From assembly GCF_038002225.1 (NCBI RefSeq), contig NZ_JBBOCA010000001.1:4278001-4342000 (forward strand): DNA of 64,000 nucleotides. The letters run 5' to 3'. Under the pieces are notes generated by a model that saw nothing but the letters and a program-made list of their open reading frames with translations, was not told the DNA's origin and made no database searches. The DNA comes from Paenibacillus sp. FSL R7-0204. Its GTDB lineage: Bacteria > Bacillota > Bacilli > Paenibacillales > Paenibacillaceae. This document shows positions 1 to 7,572 of the stretch, piece by piece; position 1 is the first letter of the stretch; every line of letters starts with the position of its first letter. Made by a program: the position numbers and the translations under genes.

Positions 1-115
1 ATCAGCAGCTGAGCATCTCTTCTTATTATATCCGGCTTACCTGGCGCCACAGCTTTGCCCTCATTTTACCACAGCCGCTGATGAAATTCCTTCCGTTCCC
101 ATCTCCACCTACCCT

Positions 116-496
116 CTATTTCTGCTTATGATAGCCGCGCTCCCCGTAAGGAGACAGCTGCTCCAGCCATTTACTCTCCATGTCCGGCAGCATCTTGCGG
201 TACTTCTTCAGCTCTTGCACATCTGCCACGAAATCCTCCTCCGGCTTAATCTGCTCCAGCACCTCGAAGCGGAAGCCCGCTTCACCGCGATCATTCCAGT
301 CTTCCTGCAGCGCCTTGTTGTCATGGCCTTTGATATCCAGCATGAACTTATGCTTATTCCAGACCCCGTCCAGATTCAGGCTGCTTCCCACATACATTTT
401 GTCATTGCCGGTGTTCACAATCCGGTATACCCCCATCGGCCTGTGCGAGTGTGCGTAATTATATCCCAGTTCCTTGCGTCTCGTTTTATCCGTCAT
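116..496 (-). CDS. GIY-YIG nuclease-family protein
   Basis: This 126-residue protein has a GIY-YIG core near residues 20-40: GVYRIV followed by MYVGSS. It then has a helix containing NKHK and a C-terminal part (LQEDWNDRGEAGFRFEVLE) typical of small stand-alone GIY-YIG proteins. Family members are usually DNA endonucleases or repair nucleases. Here the helix after YVGSS reads LNLDGVWNKHK, so the arginine that normally follows the YIG strand is not obvious. Catalysis is therefore uncertain. A ribosome site (GGGGAGAG) precedes the ATG. The gene lies just downstream of a DUF2087 regulator on the same strand. The family call is fairly firm; the role in the cell is unknown. Confidence 0.75.
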   Translation of the reverse strand: MTDKTRRKELGYNYAHSHRPMGVYRIVNTGNDKMYVGSSLNLDGVWNKHKFMLDIKGHDNKALQEDWNDRGEAGFRFEVLEQIKPEEDFVADVQELKKYRKMLPDMESKWLEQLSPYGERGYHKQK

Positions 497-521
497 TTCT
501 TCTCTCCCCTTCTTCTCTCCG

Positions 522-1322
522 TTATAATTTCACCCAGTAGCTGCTTCCGTCTTCTTCACGGTCCAGCAGCCCGTAATCGATCAGATACCGCCGGAGCGTC
601 ACGTAATCGGGGTAAGCCGCTTCGAGCACCGCATTGATTTCCTTCTCACTGTACCTGCGCCCGGTCTCAAAACGCTGCAGCAAATGGCGCAGAATTGCCG
701 CCTTCCGCTTCTGCCGCTTAGGAAACTCCGACAATGGGCCGTCGGGCCCTTGTTTGAAATAGGTGCCCAGAATCTCGGCGTTCTCCTGCTCGGTAATCGC
801 GAACCGTTCATCGAGCATCACAGCCGTGCGCGGAATACTCACAAAAGGCGATGAAGCTCCCGGCTTCTCCTCAGCCAGCTCCATAACCGCCAAAAACAGC
901 TTGGCCTGCTTCACCTTCTCGCGAAGTGTGAACCGGTGGTTACGTACCGTAGAGGTGCTGCCGATTCCCAGCGCCTTGGCTGCTTCTGCATCGCTAAGAC
1001 TTTGGCGGAAGGCCTGGAGCAGTCCCTTTTGCAATTCGGTTAACCCGCTCAGCTTCTTGTCCAGCGTCAGCAGCCAATTGAACATCCCGCCATGAACCCT
1101 GTCCACATGCAGAGCGGCGAACTTCTCCGCTTCGTAATACTGCCCGCCATCCTGATAGATCAAGCCCTTCTCAAAGGCAGCACCGCAGACCAGACAATGA
1201 TACTTTTCCGTCCGCTCTTCCGTCTCCACATTATAGCCCTGCTTCAATTCTGCAATGGACGCATTCCAGAACTTCTCTGATATCCGCACCGCCTCATTCT
1301 CTTCTGTCAACTGGACCACCAC
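522..1322 (-). CDS. DUF2087-domain putative transcriptional regulator
   Basis: This 266-residue protein starts at a GTG after AAAGGGT; a second GTG follows directly. A CxxC pair (YHCLVCGAAF) near residue 45 may bind zinc. A central LuxR-like helix-turn-helix (SDAEAAKALGIGSTSTVRNH) lies near residues 110-130. The C-terminal 65 residues (KRKAAILRHLLQRFETGRRYSEKEI and on to SYWVKL) match the DUF2087 domain that is often attached to regulators. I infer DNA binding from the helix-turn-helix; target genes cannot be told from sequence. It precedes the GIY-YIG gene by 25 nt and may be co-transcribed with it. Confidence 0.75.
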   Translation of the reverse strand: MVVQLTEENEAVRISEKFWNASIAELKQGYNVETEERTEKYHCLVCGAAFEKGLIYQDGGQYYEAEKFAALHVDRVHGGMFNWLLTLDKKLSGLTELQKGLLQAFRQSLSDAEAAKALGIGSTSTVRNHRFTLREKVKQAKLFLAVMELAEEKPGASSPFVSIPRTAVMLDERFAITEQENAEILGTYFKQGPDGPLSEFPKRQKRKAAILRHLLQRFETGRRYSEKEINAVLEAAYPDYVTLRRYLIDYGLLDREEDGSSYWVKL

Positions 1323-1400
1323 ACCCTTTGTTTACTTTAATATAGACATATTATCATTTCGTTTGTTATTTTACAACCATCTAATTAGATTGTTTATGGC

Positions 1401-1431
1401 AAAAGAAAAACACCGCCAATCATGGCAGTGT
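1401..1431 (-). terminator. Rho-independent terminator after the SDR gene
   Basis: The near-perfect stem ACACcGCCA / TGGCaGTGT has a 4-nt loop. On the minus strand it is followed by TTTTTCTTTT. It lies 31 nt past the stop of the short-chain dehydrogenase. Confidence 0.6.
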
Positions 1432-1461
1432 CTCATAGCAGAAACGGGCGGCAGAATATGC

Positions 1462-2271
1462 CTAAGACAGCAGCGACTCCGCACCGTCAATCACAATCTG
1501 CGAGCCGGTAATATGAATGGATTCATCCGAGGCCAGGAAGGCGACCAGATCGGCGACATTCTCCGGCTTGCCCGGTCCGTCTGCCAGCGGCTGTGCTCCT
1601 TCAGGGAATTCAATTGGAATGACAATGGACTCTACATCATCGTTCCACTCCGTGCTCTCGTCGATATTCGTGGCAATCGCTCCCGGGCAAATGACATTAA
1701 CGCGGATTTTGAACTTGGCCAGCTCCAATGCAGCCATCTTGGCAAAAGCGACCTGACCGGCCTTAGTAGTACTATATGGTGACCAGCCGAAGCTGGTAAA
1801 TCTGCTGTTGCCGTTAATCGAGCTGGTAATAATAATGCTGCCTTTGCCCTTCTCCTTCAGGTGGGGAATGCTGTATTTCAGCGTCAGGAAGGTACCTGTG
1901 AGGTTGACCGACAGGGTTTTCTCCCAATCATCTACGCTCAGCTCCTCAATAGGCCCGACTACTCCGTTAATGCCTGCATTGGCAAACACAATATCCAGAC
2001 CTCCGAAATGCTCCACGGTTCTGCGCACCGCTTCCTCCATCCGGCCGGCATCCGAAGTATCCACATCAATTGCTAATGCACAGTCCTTGCGGAGCTTGTT
2101 CAGCTTCTGTTCCAGGACCAGAGTACGTTCGTTCACCAGATCGAACAAGGCGACATTCGCGCCTTCACGTGCCAGCTGGATCGCTGCCGCTCTGCCGATT
2201 CCCGAGCCCGCACCTGTAATTATGGCTGTTTTCCCCTGAAAACGCTGCTTTTTTGCTATATTGGGGCTCAT
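1462..2271 (-). CDS. SDR-family oxidoreductase
   Basis: This 269-residue classical short-chain dehydrogenase/reductase has a Rossmann cofactor motif TGAGSGIG near residue 18, the NAG motif (FANAG), a catalytic serine in ITSSINGN and the YSTTK (YxxxK) pair. It ends with the usual ITGSQIVIDGG-like segment, here ITGSQIVIDGAE. The start at 2271 was chosen because GGAAGGAGAG sits at good spacing; the frame stays open further upstream but without family similarity. It is an NAD(P)-dependent oxidoreductase of unknown substrate. It is a single-gene unit with its own terminator. The family call is secure; substrate and cofactor choice are open. Confidence 0.85.
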   Translation of the reverse strand: MSPNIAKKQRFQGKTAIITGAGSGIGRAAAIQLAREGANVALFDLVNERTLVLEQKLNKLRKDCALAIDVDTSDAGRMEEAVRRTVEHFGGLDIVFANAGINGVVGPIEELSVDDWEKTLSVNLTGTFLTLKYSIPHLKEKGKGSIIITSSINGNSRFTSFGWSPYSTTKAGQVAFAKMAALELAKFKIRVNVICPGAIATNIDESTEWNDDVESIVIPIEFPEGAQPLADGPGKPENVADLVAFLASDESIHITGSQIVIDGAESLLS

Positions 2272-2442
2272 ATGTACACTCTCCTTCCGTGAATACCATT
2301 CAGCTTGTAATGGCTCTGTTTCAAGATTACCCAATTGGTGCTTGATTATAATCATGTTATGCAAAAAATTGCACAAACCTCGTGCAACATGCACAGCACA
2401 TCTGCTAATTGGGTCTAGAGTGCGGCTTACCGGCAACAGCAA

Positions 2443-2464
2443 AGACCCCACATCTGCGGGGTCT
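2443..2464 (-). terminator. Terminator after the transglutaminase gene
   Basis: Stem AGACCCC / GGGGTCT with an 8-nt loop, followed on the minus strand by TTTGCTG. It lies 13 nt past the end of the ATP-grasp/alpha-E/transglutaminase operon. Confidence 0.6.
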
Positions 2465-2476
2465 CCAATAACAAAT

Positions 2477-3343
2477 TCAATTCTCCAGCTGCCGTACATC
2501 CACCTTGACCGTAAGCTTGCCCGCTCCTCCACGGTATACGCCTTTAACCGGAACAATATCCTTATAATCCCGTCCATGCCCCAGCTTGATGTACCGCCAG
2601 TTCACTTCAACATTATTGGTCGGATCGAAGCCCAGCCAGCCCGTACCCGGAATATGTGTCTCCACCCAGGCATGGGAGGCCTGTTCGAAGTTGGCATTGC
2701 CCCCCTGCAGATCCCCGACAAAATGGTACCCGCTCACATAACGCGAAGGCAAGCCGACACTGCGGCAGACCGCAATCATCAGATGCGCATAGTCCTGGCA
2801 GACTCCGCGCTTGAGCATCAGTGCTCTTTTTACCGTAGTATTGACGCTGGTCGCCTCAGGATCGTACGTAAACTGCTCATAGATGGTGGATGACAGCTTC
2901 CGGGTCCATTCATACATATCCTCGGCTTCCTCAAAAGGATGCTGCGACGCGAATTCCACCAGCTCCGGCGTCACCTCGGTGTACCGGGTAGGCAGAATAA
3001 ACTCTATATACCGGTTCTGAAACTTCTCGTCATTCAGCAGCTTCACCTGCTCCTCCAGCGGTATATGCGGCAGATCCGTGCCTTGCGCCTTGTCGAGCGT
3101 GACCACGGTAGCTTTGGTGTGAATGACCATCTCCGTGTGCGGCTTATTCACTGAATAAGCATGGACCCGGTTACCGAAAAAATCCTCATAGGTCAGCAGA
3201 TTGGCCGCCGGATGCACCTCTACTTCATGATGATAACAGGATTGCCGGTAGTTCGTGCGCGGCGTCAGCCGGATCTCATTGACACTGTCCGTCACCGGCT
3301 CGGGGTAGCTGTAGGTGGTTGTGTGATTGATTTGTATTTTCAT
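2477..3343 (-). CDS. Transglutaminase-like protein
   Basis: This 288-residue protein begins with the bacterial transglutaminase N-terminal beta domain (MKIQINHTTTYSYPEPV). The core holds a full papain-like triad: Cys182 in RGVCQDYAH, His224 in ASHAWVE and Asp240 in LGFDPTN. The length matches the family that always travels with alpha-E and circularly permuted ATP-grasp proteins. There is no signal peptide, so it should be cytosolic. GAAGGAG precedes the ATG, and the start overlaps the alpha-E stop by 4 nt, which suggests translational coupling. Known family chemistry is peptide or amide bond cleavage or transfer; the substrate is unknown. Family call firm, reaction inferred. Confidence 0.88.
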   Translation of the reverse strand: MKIQINHTTTYSYPEPVTDSVNEIRLTPRTNYRQSCYHHEVEVHPAANLLTYEDFFGNRVHAYSVNKPHTEMVIHTKATVVTLDKAQGTDLPHIPLEEQVKLLNDEKFQNRYIEFILPTRYTEVTPELVEFASQHPFEEAEDMYEWTRKLSSTIYEQFTYDPEATSVNTTVKRALMLKRGVCQDYAHLMIAVCRSVGLPSRYVSGYHFVGDLQGGNANFEQASHAWVETHIPGTGWLGFDPTNNVEVNWRYIKLGHGRDYKDIVPVKGVYRGGAGKLTVKVDVRQLEN

Positions 3344-4293
3344 ACCGATACTCCTTCACGGCGAAAAAAAGCACCGTCCATCGTTCTGCCGAGCCTCTGA
3401 CAGGATATCATGAGTGCATCCAGCACATCCAGGGCCAGGTCCCCGGACATCTCATCCTTCTCCATGTAATCCAGCTCCGCCTTGATCTTGCCCGCCTGCC
3501 GGATCACCTTCTCATGCCCAGAGCCCTTCTCTGCAGTGTCCAGCTCCAGCTTGGCCAGATGCTCCTCCAGCTTGTGGAACGAGAAGCGGATCGAACGGGG
3601 AAAGAACGGGTTCACGATCAGGAATTCAAGAATGCACTCCGGCGACATATCATCGGCATAATACCGGCGGAAGGACTGATAGCCGCTTACCGATTTCAGC
3701 ACGGCCTGAAGCTGAGTATAGATAGAATTGATATCCTTCGACTTGCAGGATACCGTGACGGTCTGCAGGATACGCGTCGTATTCTCTGCCCGCTCCAGAA
3801 ACCGGCCGCTCTCGATGAAATGCCATTCATTGCCCCGCAGCATCACCGATTGCTCCGCACCGAGGAACATCGCCGCCCGTTCCTTGACCTGCTGATAGAA
3901 TTGATGGGGACCGCGCATGATATCTGCTACCGACTGCTCCCCCAGCCACAGGTTGAAGCCGTTGACAATATCCCACAGCTCACTCGGCAGATGCTGGCGC
4001 AGGGTGCGCAGATTGTTCCTAGCTTGATGCACACAGGAGAATAGGGAGTTGGTATTCCCCATATCCAGTGTGATGAAGGACAATACATCCTGCTCGTTGA
4101 AGCTCTCAAACTGCCGCAGATATTCGCTCCGTACCCCAAGCGCGTCAATCAGGCGTGACCACTTGTGGCCCTCTTGCTGGAAATCCTCTTCCTGCTGGAT
4201 ATGGTAATGCACGTCGATTAGCCGGGCGTGATTCTCAGCCCGTTCAATATACCGGCCGATCCAGAATAGAGCCTCCGCATTGCGATTCAGCAT
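3340..4293 (-). CDS. Alpha-E domain protein
   Basis: This 317-residue, mostly helical protein opens with LNRNAEALFWIGRYIERAENHARL, the hallmark of the alpha-E (DUF403) family. The ATG at 4293 is preferred over a GTG at 4302 because AAAGGGG lies nine bases before it and touches the GTG. Alpha-E proteins have no established activity. They are nearly always encoded between a circularly permuted ATP-grasp protein and a transglutaminase, as here, and are thought to act in the same peptide-modification system. Lies 29 nt after the ATP-grasp gene and overlaps the transglutaminase gene by 4 nt. Confidence 0.88.
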   Translation of the reverse strand: MLNRNAEALFWIGRYIERAENHARLIDVHYHIQQEEDFQQEGHKWSRLIDALGVRSEYLRQFESFNEQDVLSFITLDMGNTNSLFSCVHQARNNLRTLRQHLPSELWDIVNGFNLWLGEQSVADIMRGPHQFYQQVKERAAMFLGAEQSVMLRGNEWHFIESGRFLERAENTTRILQTVTVSCKSKDINSIYTQLQAVLKSVSGYQSFRRYYADDMSPECILEFLIVNPFFPRSIRFSFHKLEEHLAKLELDTAEKGSGHEKVIRQAGKIKAELDYMEKDEMSGDLALDVLDALMISCQRLGRTMDGAFFRREGVSV

Positions 4294-4322
4294 TCTAGCC
4301 ACCCCTTTAACTTAGATAGTCT

Positions 4323-5786
4323 CTAGGCCATTACCCAGGTATCCTTCACTCCGCCGCCTTGGGAGGAATTCACGACCAGCGAGCCTTCACGCATCGCCAC
4401 CCGGGTCAGGCCCCCTGGAATGACATGCGGCTTGCGGTCAGCCCCCATCAGCACAAATGCCCTCAGATCGATATGCCGCGGAGCCATACTGCCTTCTGAC
4501 AAGACCGGTGCACGGGACAGCGACATAATCGGCTGGGCGATATAACGCTCGGGTTCTGCCAGTATTTTGAGCCGGAAGTCTATTAGCTCCTCCTTCGTGG
4601 CCTCACTTCCGATCAGCATGCCGTAGCCCCCGGAGAGCGACGTCTCCTTCACCACCATTTCAGACAGATGATCCAGCACAAATTGGCGCTCTTGTGGCCG
4701 AGACAGCAGATAAGTCGGCACGTTGCCCAGAATCGGCTCCTCATTAAGATAATAGCGGATAATATCCGGTACATACACATATATGGCCTTATCATCCGCT
4801 ACCCCGGTTCCGGGCGCATTGGCAATCGCGATATTCCCTGCCCGGTAGGCATTCATCAGACCTGCGACCCCAAGCAATGAGCTGGGCTGAAAAGCAAGCG
4901 GATCAATGAAATCATCATCCAGGCGGCGGTACAGCACATCGACCTTGCGCAGCCCGTTCATTACCTTCAGATAGATTTTGTGGTCCTGCGCGACCAGGTC
5001 GCGGCCCTCAACCAGATGAATGCCCATCTGCTGCGCCAGAAAAGCATGTTCATAATAAGCCGAATTGTATTCCCCCGGTGTCAGCAGAGCAATGACCGGG
5101 TCTTTGGTCCGGGACGGGGACAGGCTGCGCAGCACGGAGAGGAAACGGTTCAGGCTGTGATCCACATCGCGGATGGAGCTGGCAAAGGACAATTCAGGAA
5201 ACAGCTGATTCATGAGCGATCTGCCTTTGAACAGATACGAGAAGCCAGAGGGTGTTCGCAGGTTATCCTCCAGCACATAATACTCGCCGTCATGATGCCG
5301 GATCAGATCGATTCCTGAAGTTGTGATGTAGGCACCGCCGGGCACGCGGAGTCCGGACATTTCCGGCCGGAAATAACAGTTCGAAATAATCATCCGCCGC
5401 GGTACTATGCCGTCCTTCACAATGTATTGCTCATGGTAAATATCATGAATGAACAGATTCAGTGCGGTAATCCGCTGCACGATGCCCGCCTCCAGCCGTT
5501 CCCATTCCCCCTTGGGAATAATGCGCGGAATCATGTCAAACGGAATCGTCCGCTCCATCGGCTGATCCTGTGCCGGATTATACAGCGTAAAGGTAATGCC
5601 TTCTTCCATCATCCGACGCTGCATCAGCTTCTGCTTGCCTTGCAGCTCTTCGGGGCTCATCCCGGAAAACATGCGGTGCACATGCTTGTAATGAGGCCGG
5701 ACGTTCCGTTCATCCGCATACATCTCATCATAGAAATGCTGCAGCGGATACGGAGACAGACCGGGCAAAGGATCTAGTTTGGACAT
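4323..5786 (-). CDS. Circularly permuted ATP-grasp type 2 protein
   Basis: This 487-residue protein matches the circularly permuted ATP-grasp family. Visible segments are MIISNCYFRPEMSGLRVPGG, YYVLEDNLRTPSGFSY and the late KETSLSGGYGMLIG nucleotide-binding-like strand. The start at 5786 (MSKLDPLPG) follows AGAGGAG at good spacing. ATP-grasp enzymes ligate a carboxylate to an amine through an acylphosphate, so this member probably forms a peptide-like bond. It is the first gene of a three-gene operon with alpha-E and transglutaminase proteins. Substrate and product are unknown for the whole family. Family call firm. Confidence 0.88.
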   Translation of the reverse strand: MSKLDPLPGLSPYPLQHFYDEMYADERNVRPHYKHVHRMFSGMSPEELQGKQKLMQRRMMEEGITFTLYNPAQDQPMERTIPFDMIPRIIPKGEWERLEAGIVQRITALNLFIHDIYHEQYIVKDGIVPRRMIISNCYFRPEMSGLRVPGGAYITTSGIDLIRHHDGEYYVLEDNLRTPSGFSYLFKGRSLMNQLFPELSFASSIRDVDHSLNRFLSVLRSLSPSRTKDPVIALLTPGEYNSAYYEHAFLAQQMGIHLVEGRDLVAQDHKIYLKVMNGLRKVDVLYRRLDDDFIDPLAFQPSSLLGVAGLMNAYRAGNIAIANAPGTGVADDKAIYVYVPDIIRYYLNEEPILGNVPTYLLSRPQERQFVLDHLSEMVVKETSLSGGYGMLIGSEATKEELIDFRLKILAEPERYIAQPIMSLSRAPVLSEGSMAPRHIDLRAFVLMGADRKPHVIPGGLTRVAMREGSLVVNSSQGGGVKDTWVMA

Positions 5787-6221
5787 GAGCCCGACTCCTC
5801 TCGGATCAGTATAATGTGTTATGTTTCTTAACAAATAAGTTCAAAAATTAAAAAGTTCACCACGAAAATATGATTTACTATCTTCATAATACGTAAATGA
5901 TATTATTCATGTCAATATATATAACAGCAAAATGGAGTTTCTAAACCATCCTGCCGGTTTGGAAACGTTTCCTTTCTCTTAAACTTGCTTTTCAGGGTGC
6001 TGCACGTTCATTCCACATCCCATTGTATGCCGGAGTGCTGACAAGCATTACTAATATGAATTTTTCATATGATGTATTTTTAATATAATTTTGGTGTATT
6101 CTTTGAAACGCCAAAAGGGGAGTAAACCGAAGGATGCTTATGTACTGGTGGAGGCTCCTTTCGGCAGAGGAGGATATGTCCGTGGCGGGGGATTCTGCGC
6201 GGGAAGCCAAGAAGCGGCAGC
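5787..6221. other. AT-rich spacer without recognisable gene
   Basis: Between the ATP-grasp start and the dispersed repeat I see no supported gene. The first 150 bases are AT-rich and probably hold the promoter of the ATP-grasp operon. The remainder has only short frames without ribosome sites. Confidence 0.5.
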
Positions 6222-6224
6222 CCC

Positions 6225-6427
6225 GCAACAACAGGTGGACAAACGTATCTTAATTCTTCGATTTCTGAGGGATAGGGGAAAGCAAGTGGAAAAACTACAA
6301 CTGCTAGTGTTAGTATCAGCCACATTGGCTGAAATGCGCTCAATTAAGTGTTGTTTTTCCAACTCCTGCCTAACAGAGACCTTTCTTTCATCAGCAAGTG
6401 GAGAAAATCCAACTATTTTCTCTCCCC
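6225..6427. repeat. Dispersed ~200-bp repeat, copy A
   Basis: This element shares conserved blocks with 38742-38945 in the same order and at nearly the same spacing. The blocks are GTGGACAAACGTATCTTAA, AAGTGGAAAAAC..CAACT, TTAAGTGTTGTTTTTCCAAC and AAGTGGAGAAAA..CAACTATT. Between blocks the sequence has diverged. Inside each copy TGGAAAAAC (6287-6295) can pair with GTTTTTCCA (6353-6361), and the two arms are exactly 75 bases end to end in both copies. The minus strand can encode a Cys-rich peptide (EKQHL, FSTC, KIRLSTCCC) that the other copy also keeps. It sits in intergenic DNA past the ftsY terminator. RNA, DNA element or peptide are all possible. Confidence 0.8.
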
Positions 6428-6456
6428 TCCCCTCTCAGCGGGTCCAATCCGTTCAA

Positions 6457-6497
6457 CAAAAAACCTCCCCGGGAATATTTCATTCCAAAGGGAGGTT
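6457..6497 (-). terminator. Terminator after ftsY
   Basis: Stem AACCTCCC / GGGAGGTT, with an inner CCC/GGG extension, followed on the minus strand by TTTTTTGTTG. It lies 26 nt past the ftsY stop and closes the smc-ftsY unit. Confidence 0.8.
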
Positions 6498-6522
6498 GCT
6501 TCGCAGCTATCTATTGTTGTGG

Positions 6523-7515
6523 TTATTCTTCGGCGTCTGCTTCTTCCGAGATCATGCCTGCGAACAGGGCGTGCACGAACTGGTCGGAGTCGAACGGCTG
6601 GAGATCTTCCATTTTCTCGCCGAGGCCGACCAGCTTCACTGGCAGGTTCATTTCCTGACGGATCGCTACCACGATACCGCCCTTCGCCGTACCGTCGAGC
6701 TTCGTCAGTACGAGACCGGTCACACCGCTCTTCTCGCCGAACAGCTTAGCCTGAGTCAGCGCATTCTGCCCGGTGGTCGCATCCAGCACCATCAACACCT
6801 CGTGCGGTGCGCTTGGAATCTCGCGCTGGATGACACGGAAGATCTTGTTCAGCTCTTCCATCAGATTGCTCTTGTTCTGCAGCCGGCCTGCCGTATCGCA
6901 GATCAGCACATCCACACTGCGCTGTTTGGCAGCCTGAACCGCATCGAACATCACCGCTGCCGGGTCCGAGCCCGACTGCTGCTTAATAACATCCACTCCG
7001 GCACGCTTGCCCCACACCTCAAGCTGCTCAATGGCTCCGGCACGGAAGGTATCGCCTGCCGCCAGCAGAACCTTCTTACCTTCCTGCTTGTAGCGGTGCG
7101 CCAGCTTGCCGATGGTCGTCGTCTTCCCGACTCCGTTAACGCCAACGAACAGGATCACGGTAATTCCGTCCGGATTCTCATTCAGACTATTGTCGTCATC
7201 GCCGCGCAGCAGCTCCATCAGCTTGCGGGAGAGAATCGGCTGAAGCTCTGCCGCGTCCTCGATCCGCTTCTGCTTCACTTCGGCGCGCAGCTCCTCCACC
7301 AGATTCATGACCGTATTCACGCCTACATCGGCGCTGATCAGAATTTCTTCCAGCTCCTCGTAGAACTCTTCATCTATCTTTTTGCGGCGGATAATCAGAT
7401 CAGAGACCTTCTCAACGAAGCCCTTGCGTGTTTTCTCCAGACCGTCGCGGAACTGTTTCGTTACGCTTTCCGTTTTGCCGGAGATACTGTCTTTCAGTTT
7501 TTTGAAAAAACTCAT
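6523..7515 (-). CDS. ftsY: Signal recognition particle receptor FtsY
   Basis: This 330-residue SRP GTPase receptor docks ribosome-nascent-chain/SRP complexes at the membrane. It has the N-terminal helical N domain (res. 20-110) and the NG GTPase motifs [10 protein letters not shown] (P-loop), DTFRAGA (I-box), DTAGRL (G3) and [10 protein letters not shown] (G4). The C-terminus has [13 protein letters not shown]. The acidic A domain of enterobacterial FtsY is absent, as usual in Firmicutes. AGGAGGAAGC precedes the ATG. It follows smc by 57 nt, the standard Bacillales order, and is the last gene before a strong terminator. Confidence 0.97.
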   Translation of the reverse strand: MSFFKKLKDSISGKTESVTKQFRDGLEKTRKGFVEKVSDLIIRRKKIDEEFYEELEEILISADVGVNTVMNLVEELRAEVKQKRIEDAAELQPILSRKLMELLRGDDDNSLNENPDGITVILFVGVNGVGKTTTIGKLAHRYKQEGKKVLLAAGDTFRAGAIEQLEVWGKRAGVDVIKQQSGSDPAAVMFDAVQAAKQRSVDVLICDTAGRLQNKSNLMEELNKIFRVIQREIPSAPHEVLMVLDATTGQNALTQAKLFGEKSGVTGLVLTKLDGTAKGGIVVAIRQEMNLPVKLVGLGEKMEDLQPFDSDQFVHALFAGMISEEADAEE

Positions 7516-7572
7516 ATGCTTATGCTTCCTCCTAAAGGGTTATAGGGATCACTTCATGAATCCTGCGTCTAA

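Noticed and set aside
6091..7545. Long plus-strand frame of 484 residues
   Set aside because: It is antisense to ftsY and the repeat; composition is Leu/His/Gln-rich, typical of a shadow frame in GC-rich DNA.
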